Shown here: in pieces, positions 57,649-64,000 of the stretch | How positions within the stretch are numbered: the stretch's first letter is position 1 | Layout: each line of letters begins with the position of its first letter | Assembly (NCBI GenBank): GCA_004335835.1 | Contig: RWJK01001566.1 | Coordinates: forward strand, 1 to 64,000 | DNA: 64,000 nt | Reading direction: 5' to 3' | From: Scenedesmus sp. ARA3 | Taxonomy: Eukaryota > Chlorophyta > Chlorophyceae > Sphaeropleales > Scenedesmaceae | Position numbers and translations under genes: made by a program | Notes under the pieces: generated by a model | What the model was told of the DNA's origin: nothing | Seen by the model: the letters and a program-made list of their open reading frames with translations, nothing else | Database searches by the model: none

Positions 57649-58010
57649 TTACACCTGCAGCGTGCGCTCGTACTCCTCTATGCTCTTGAACAGCTCGCTG
57701 AAGTTGCCTGCAGCAAATAGCAGCAGCAGCAGCAGCAGCAGCAGCACATCAGTAATCCATGCTGCACGGAATGACCACCATGTCCCCGCACCTTATTTGC
57801 TGCCGATCCTTGTGCCTCACAACACTTATGTTACCGGTGTACAATACCTTGGTTCAAACCGCACACGCGCTATGATAAGGCTGCTGCCACAGCAGCATGG
57901 CACAGAAGCTAAACATTGCAGCAGTGCTGCTTGCTGCCAGCCGCCCTCACCTTTGCCGAAGCCTCCACACCCAGCAGCTTGCTCCACAACCACGCCATCC
58001 TCACGCACCT

Positions 58011-58042
<32 letters not shown>

Positions 58043-61000
58043 TGGTAAGACAGACAACAACCGACCCATGCGCACACACGCATACCACAATGCAATATCC
58101 AGCGGCCACATACTGCATATGCAAACATCTGCTGAATGTCGCTGACGCTCAGCCCAACTGCCAGGTACCAGCCAGCATAGGACGTTTTCCACCTGATGCT
58201 GCATGGAATGCTACACAGCTAAAACTCTCTCATCAACAAGCTATGTGCTCAATTGCTTGCTTGCATGCTGCTGTTGCCGATAACACGTAATCTCTCTCTA
58301 CGCCCACCTGCACAATGTCCTTGAACTTGTCAGCCACTGCCGATGCTGCTCCACCTGCATCTGCATCACCGCAGGCAGCTGTTGGCTCTGCTGCTGCTGC
58401 TGCCGCGCTGCCTGCCTGCGGGGCGCTCTCCTTGAGGCAGCCGCGCCGCTCAATGATCTCAATGAAGATGGTGGGCCTGAAACACAGCAGCAGAAGACAA
58501 CCACGCACCGTCATAACTCAAATCATATGACAACCCCTAGCTCAAAAACAATTGGCTTCAGCGCAAGTCGCAGCTGGCTGCTTGCTGTGTTGTACATGCA
58601 GAAGTTGCACGCAGAAGGACCTGAAAATTGCTCAATGCATGCACCATCCGCAGCCGCATGCACAAACATGGAGCCGCGTACACCCTATGCAGGCATGTAC
58701 AGCAAGCTCTTGTGTTTGTTACAATTCAACCACAGTAACAGCTAAGAAACTGCCACGTCAGCGCCCACCTGTCCCCCAGCGGCTTGGTGAAGATCTGCAG
58801 CAGCACGCCCTGGTCGTCCTGGTCAACCAGGATGCCCAGCTGCTCCACGGCAGCCCACTCCTCAGGAGACAGCACGTCGCCCTGCAGCCATGTCACATAA
58901 AACACAGAATTATGCTAGCATTCGAGTGGCCAGTGGTGCGTCACATTGCTAGGTAAACAGCAGCTCCACGGCAGACCACTCCTCGGGAGACAGCACGTCA
59001 CTGTGTGGCAGCAGGCACACACCCGCAGCATACATGGCACAGGCACGATGATGAGGGCGATTCAAGCAGCAATTGACCCACACTAATACTGTACAACAGT
59101 GCTCCACAGCAGCCCTTTTCCCAGAGGACAGCTGCAGGGCGGCGCACAACACCACAGCCATACTACATCCAGCAGCCCTCACCACTTTCTCTGCCACGCG
59201 CTTGTAGTGAATGTGCCTACCCGCAGCCTAGTGTAAGCAACCATCTGAAGTAGCACCAAAGCATGACCCGCAACTCTCCCAATGTGCCCTGCTACACCCC
59301 GCGGCAGCAATATGTACCACATGACATAATGCGCTCACCACTTTCTCTGCCACACGCTTGTAGTAGTCGTGCCCGGGTGCCGCCTAAAACTCAAAGCGGC
59401 CCACGACACCACAGCCAGCAACACCCAAACTCCCCCTATGTCCTCAGCACCACGCCACCGCCAGCAGCGTAACACACACACACACACAATAAAGTTACTG
59501 AAAAAAGCAGTCACATGTGGCCCTGGCACACTCTTAAGACGATTTGATTCAGTACCGTACGATTTTGCACGCACCACTTTTTCTGCCACACGCGTGTAGT
59601 AGTCGTGCCCGGGTGCCGCCTGGAACTCAAAGCCGCCGCAGCGCGAGCGCGCGTGCATCTCGCGCATGGTGGACAGGATGTCGTGCGTCTTCAGCGCCAG
59701 GTGCTGCAGCCCAGGGCCCTCGTTCTGCTCCAGGTACGTCTGCAGCAGCAGCAGCAGCAGCAATAGACACAGTAGAAAAGCAAACGCTTGATACTAGTGC
59801 AAACCAGACGCAGGTGTGTGCAGGCAGCAGGTGACCGCAAACTAAATACGCCATGGTGTACGAAAAGAATGGACCAACTTGCAGTAACCAGGTGCCAGGG
59901 CCTGCAGATGCAAAGCTGCATGTTCAGCAAATCACAGCCTGCCGCACACTGCATGGCTGACAGTACGGCACCTGCAGCAGCGCACCCCCTGCACCTGGAT
60001 CTGGACTTGCGCTTGGTGCCAAACATCGGCTCATTCAGAACAGCAGCACTAAAGTTCACAGCAGCACAAAAAGGTGCTTGGATGCTTTTAAGCAGTTTGA
60101 ACCTCACCTGGATCTGCGACTTGCGTTTGGTGCCAAAGGTGGGCTCGTTCATGGGCAGCAGCACCATCTCGTTGTTGCTGGCCAGCACCATGCTGTTCAG
60201 CCCGCTGTCCACAGTGCCCACATCCTCAGCCACAAACTCGGCAAACTCGTGGAAGCCTGCGCGGCAGCAGCAGTAGCAGTTTGAGTCCTGTTGGCTGTGA
60301 TGAAAGTGCATAGCCGAAACACAGAGCGCTGTCCAAAATGCCCGTGCCCACATTTGGAGCACTTGCTTGCAAGCCTGCAGATGAGTGAGCGAGACAGCAG
60401 TGCAGAGCAGAAAGGCGGTGAGCTGCAACTGCCAGCCTACACGCACCTGTGAAGCCGATGACGTGCTCCAGGTGCTCAATCAGCTTGGGCACATTGCCCA
60501 CGGCGTGGTCCAGGCGGTGCAGCCCGTAGCAGATCTGCGGCTCGTCAGGCGTGGCTGTGTAGCCCGGCAGGTAGGGGCCCTGCATGCATGCGGCACAGCA
60601 GGATGTTGGCGTTGAGAGACAGTTGTTCAGCCCAAGCAGCATTGTGTGTTTGTAGAGCATGGCGGTGCGCCAAGCAGGGTGCGCCTAAAAGGGTGCGCCT
60701 GCAGTGTGACGAGATGGCGTGCCGAAGTGACCAGTGACCAATGGCGAAGACGAATGCAGCACGGCTGCAGCCAGCTGAAGCGTCCACGTGTTCTGCTTGC
60801 AATGTCACCCCTCTTTCTCACAGCTCATTTGCACTCGCAGATCAATTTCAAGACTCTGCCAGGGCCTCTTGCGACCTGCCACTTGCCGCTGATGTAGCGC
60901 AGCACCACGTCACCGTACAGCAGCACCTCGCTGACCACAGCGCTGACAAGCACGAAAGTGACAGGTGATGCAGCTGCCTTGCCTTCATCATGTGCCGGGG

Positions 61001-62521
61001 CAGCTTCTAAGCAGCGCATACACAGCGCCAGCCGCAGCCAGCTGCACCCTTGATATTCTCCTTCCTGCAATGTTCTCTTCTTCTCAATGACTATGTGAAT
61101 GATTCACGTGACTGCACAAGGTTCTGCGCGCACCTGCCACTTGCCGCTGATGTAGCGCAGCACAACATCGCCGTACAGCAGCACCTCGCTGACCACAGCG
61201 CAGCCGCCGGCGCCATCCTCCAGCTTGGTGGGCGGCCGCACACCCTTCGCGCCGTTTGACACAGACACCTCGTACGCCTGCGCTGCATCGCCCACCTGCA
61301 GGCCTGCAGGACGTACGACAACGTTGCATGGTTAGGAGTGTTGTGTTGCTTTTCAAAAAAAATTAAAAAGGCATGCCCAAGGCAGGCAGCGCACGCACAC
61401 ATCAACCTGGCTGCTAGGTGGCTGCTGGATGGCAACGTATCAATCAGCCGGCCTGTGATGTTTGGCGCAAACTACCCGGACTTTAGGTCATGAACGAACA
61501 GCCCCTTCAAACCAATGCACCTCCCAGAGGGAACAGCAGAACAGCAGCAGCAACATCAACAATACTCATGCAGGACCAGGCCGCATCATTGCTTCCTCGC
61601 CTGGGCCTCCCCAACAGACATTGCACCCAGGCCATGGGTGCAGATGTACCCATCAAATACCACCCAGGCACGCCCCAGCGGCAAACGCAGAGGCAACCGG
61701 GCACACGTAAGATGTCCTGGCAACAAAGTACAAACCCAGATTTGCGCCGCCCCACTGCTCACCTACAGCCCTTGCAGCCAGGCCGTGGGTGCAGACGAAC
61801 TCAAAGGCCTGCTGCTGGTCATAGTCTGGCAGTGGCTCGCTGCTAGAAGGCGCTGCTGCTGCGCACTTGCGCGAGTAGGGTGCTGTGAAGGTGAACACGA
61901 GGTCGTTGCTTTGCAGGACGTAGCTGCAGTACTTGCTGTTGCCTGTGCTGTGGTCGGACTTGGCCACTAGGGTCATGCCCAGACCATGCTGGAAGCTGCA
62001 GGAATGCAGCAAAAAGACAGGGGCGAGAACAAAGGAGGGCAATACACAAAGTCAACAGGCGATGCATGGCGCCGAATATGATGCATGAAGTCCATGCAGG
62101 AGGGAAGATTGGGCGACCAGGTATGAGCAGGCGACCAGGTATGAGCAGTGGATGGCGGATGTGTGGGGAGTCCTATGTGCTGCATGCGAGTGCCTAGAGT
62201 TGCGCTGCTGCAGCACAGTGCATGTCTCCAGAGCTGAAGCCATTACAAGATGCAAGTTGGATGCACATGCGGCTGCTGCTATTGCTGCTGCTGCCACGGG
62301 GCAAAGCTGCTGCTTCTGATGTGGCCAGGCTGTACTTAGCCTGCTGCTGGCGGGTATGTGGACGTTACGCACCGCTTGAAGGTGTTGGTGGCGTCCGCGC
62401 ACCAAAACTCGATGTGGTGGAACTTGTGCACAGGAAACTTATCGCTGCGAGGGTTGTTGCGAACGAAATTGGCGTAGCCAACCAGCTCAACCTTCGGGCC
62501 CTGAGCTCCACCTGCGCCCAT
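57649..62521 (-). CDS. HPD: 4-hydroxyphenylpyruvate dioxygenase
   Basis: Ten exons: 62521-62373, 61995-61763, 61303-61134, 60579-60447, 60256-60108, 59739-59575, 58881-58769, 58476-58308, 58008-57951, 57707-57649; 1398 nt, 465 aa, all phases match. HPPD converts 4-hydroxyphenylpyruvate to homogentisate, the entry to tocopherol and plastoquinone synthesis and to tyrosine breakdown. Iron ligands are H209 (RLDHAVGNV), H291 (LQHLAL) and E377 (FIEIIER); their spacings of 82 and 86 equal those of the Arabidopsis enzyme. The C-terminal gate GCGGFGKGNFSELFKSIEEYE is present across the exon 9/10 junction. An Ala-rich insertion of about 35 residues precedes it (after RRGC). No obvious transit peptide: the protein starts MGAGGAQGPKVELVGYANF. 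Introns hold several exon-edge echoes. Confidence 0.93.
58955..59140. repeat. Two echoes of HPPD exon 7 acceptor edge
   Basis: Copies at about 58955-59000 and 59095-59140 resemble 58845-58885 (GDVLSPEEWAAVE plus acceptor). The nearer copy is closer in sequence. Confidence 0.75.
59172..59395. repeat. Two echoes of HPPD exon 6 donor edge
   Basis: Copies at about 59178-59212 and 59334-59395 match 59571-59635 (APGHDYYTRVAEKV plus donor). Both carry a GTGAG donor that is better than the GTGCGT of the true exon. Confidence 0.85.
59990..60040. repeat. Echo of HPPD exon 5 donor edge
   Basis: About 40 bp match 60104-60150 (NEPTFGTKRKSQIQ) about 115 bp further into the intron. The donor itself has changed. 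Confidence 0.75.
60880..60950. repeat. Echo of HPPD exon 3 donor edge
   Basis: About 65 bp nearly identical to 61130-61200 (VVSEVLLYGDVVLRYISGKWQ), about 250 bp downstream in the following intron. The reading frame is preserved and the donor has become GTCGCA. Confidence 0.85.
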
Positions 62522-63309
62522 GTTGTTCCTTGATGTGTATAGAAGGCGATCGAAGCAAACGTCACAGTGTACAGCTGGTGCTGCTGCTGAGTGGGATGCT
62601 GACGTAGAGCAGAGAGGGAAACGCAACAGCTACAACAAAGCAAAGACGTGCACGGGATAGCTGGCAAGATCTTAGACAATAATGGAGGTGGTGACGGAGC
62701 ACACTGCTAATCTGCTGTAGACGTGTATGACATGACACAAGCAAGTGTCGTGTCACTACATCGTAAAGCCAGCGCCATGTAAGCCCATACCGCGTTGAAT
62801 ATTGCTAAAGTGGCTTACATGTTGCTACTGAGAGTGGCATGGCGCTGCCTGCTCAACTTGGCGGCAGCTCCCGCCCAGCACTGTTCACACTGATGCTACC
62901 TGAAGGATGCAAGGAGAACTCAGCATAAAGTTGCTGCAAGAACTATGTGCGAGCAAGCACGTCATTCAAATGACAAGGTTCAAAACAAGTACGCGCCCAT
63001 GTAACATCACAGCTGCAGAAGAGTGGCTGATCCAAGGCTCTCCAACAGCTTTCAAAGGCACTGCTGCTCAAGCAGCAGGCTGGGTCTACACACTTGAAGT
63101 AACCAAAAGGGAGCATGTTTATCAGTGATATTCGCTACTCTACTCGCTGAGCCTTCGCACTTGTATGCGTGACGAGTCCATACAACTGCGGCCTACAGCT
63201 GCAGCAGGAAACGGCAACTGCTCCATGACAGCGCAAACCTGCCTGGCCTTGCACACGCTGGTAACATGGAGTTTTCAAAGCTTTTTAGCATGTGCTGTCA
63301 GTAATGCTG
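62522..63309. other. HPPD promoter and trailer of next gene
   Basis: No exon seen. CTTACA at 62814-62819 gives TGTAAG on the bottom strand, a likely polyadenylation signal for the gene ending at 63310. About 290 bp are left for the HPPD promoter. Confidence 0.4.
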
Positions 63310-64000
63310 TCAGTCTGTCTTGCCGCCTGATGTTAGCAGCTGCTTGATCAGCTTCAGGGCAGCAGGCTGCAGCTGCTGCCGCTGCCGCACTCCAAGCGCA
63401 TCAGCATCGACGTCGACAGCTGCAGCAGCAGCACCATCAGACAGCTGCTGCTGCAGTCGCCGCGCAGCCTTGGCGCCCTTGCCCTCTGCATCATCTTCAA
63501 CACCGTTACTGCTGCTGCTGCTGCTGCCGCCAGTGATGCTACCACCAAGCAACCCTGCTGTGTGGTGCCCATCTGCAGCTGCCGCTTCAACCGCAGACAC
63601 TGCTGCATCTTCGCCAGCTGTGCTGCTTGCTGTGCTAGCTGCAGTCTCTGGATGTTCTTGGGCGCCTGCTGCTGCAGCTGCTGTGCTGGCTTGCAGTGCC
63701 TTGATCCTAGCTGCCACTTGCTTGAGCGCAGCAACAACTGCAGGCCCCCACAGCTGCTGCCTGGACCCAGCCGCCTGCTGTGCATCAGACAGCAGCTGCA
63801 GCAGAGCCACCTGCCGCTGCAGGTTGCTGACATTGCTGCAGTCCAAAGCCAGCAACGCAAGCAGCTGCCCTGCACTGCCGCTACTGCTGCTGCTGCTGCT
63901 GGAAGCTGTGCTCTTCTTGCTGCTGCTGCTGTTGCTGCTGCTCTTGCTGATGACTGCCTCCCAGATGGCGCCATGCGCCTCTGCTGCGCCGCCCAGCTGG
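63310..64000 (-). CDS. C-terminal part of unidentified Ala/Ser-rich protein (truncated by window end)
   Basis: One open frame runs from the window edge to a stop at 63310, about 229 codons, with no splice site needed. It reads GAIWEAVISKS, a Ser/Lys tract, then a helical part (LQRQVALLQLLSDAQQAAGS, LWGPAVVAALKQVAARIKAL), an acidic/Ser-rich linker and a closing helix ALKLIKQLLTSGGKTD. The helical pieces could be HEAT-like and the composition suits a nuclear or nucleolar protein, but I recognise no family. The start is outside the window. Placed upstream of HPPD on the same strand. Confidence 0.6.
   Translation of the reverse strand, partial: QLGGAAEAHGAIWEAVISKSSSNSSSSKKSTASSSSSSSSGSAGQLLALLALDCSNVSNLQRQVALLQLLSDAQQAAGSRQQLWGPAVVAALKQVAARIKALQASTAAAAAGAQEHPETAASTASSTAGEDAAVSAVEAAAADGHHTAGLLGGSITGGSSSSSSNGVEDDAEGKGAKAARRLQQQLSDGAAAAAVDVDADALGVRQRQQLQPAALKLIKQLLTSGGKTD

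Noticed and set aside
1..64000. tRNA or rRNA genes
   Set aside because: I saw no cloverleaf with A and B boxes and no rRNA-like conserved stretches; a tRNAscan run would be decisive.

Overview
This window looks like nuclear DNA of a green alga, most likely Chlorophyceae (Sphaeropleales or Chlamydomonadales). The reasons are intron-dense genes whose acceptors are nearly always TGCAG and whose donors are GTGAG or GTGCG, pervasive CAG/CTG repeats coding Gln, Ser and Ala tracts, TGTAA-type polyadenylation signals behind most genes, and a gene set that mixes plastid/plant functions (HPPD, an LFO1-like heme oxygenase) with a ciliary one (LZTFL1/BBS17). I rebuilt the gene models by hand from splice signals. 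Seven multi-exon models close exactly in frame: AGS-like 19 exons, REXO4 6, ASDURF-like 4, LZTFL1 6, helicase 13, LFO1 4 and HPPD 10.

Layout. 0.4-1.7 kb (+): BTB protein. 3.9-13.6 kb (-): one 19-exon gene for a 1677-residue protein built like fungal cell-wall alpha-1,3-glucan synthase: signal peptide, GH13 amylase domain, transmembrane helix, GT5 synthase domain, polytopic C-terminus. 14.5-18.0 kb (-): a 70-residue ASDURF/prefoldin-like ORF lies 95 nt upstream of an REXO4-like exonuclease, which looks dicistronic. 18.4-20.9 kb (+): LZTFL1. 21.1-21.8 kb: a foldback repeat. 22.7-24.8 kb (+): a low-complexity protein with a degenerate KH domain and a 22-bp coding minisatellite. 24.8-32.7 kb: a long G+T-rich stretch with no convincing gene. 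33.4-35.7 and 39.0-41.8 kb (-): two secreted, low-complexity single-pass membrane proteins, with a hAT-like non-autonomous element between them. 43.2-52.5 kb (-): UvrD-type helicase. 53.1-54.7 kb (+): LFO1-like. 57.6-62.5 kb (-): HPPD. 63.3 kb to the end (-): the C-terminus of an unidentified protein.

Two things stand out. First, a complete fungal-type alpha-glucan synthase architecture in an alga, with the GH13 catalytic residues intact. Second, a recurring pattern here called 'exon-edge echoes': 30-90 bp copies of an exon's 5' or 3' edge, often with its splice site, lie in the adjoining intron or UTR. They occur in at least five genes on both strands, up to three per junction. They could be decoy splice sites, raw material for intron growth, or partly assembly artefacts (a 50-N gap sits in one array).

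The genes do not form one obvious pathway. Divergent pairs with short shared promoters are ASDURF-REXO4/LZTFL1 (334 bp) and helicase/LFO1 (532 bp).
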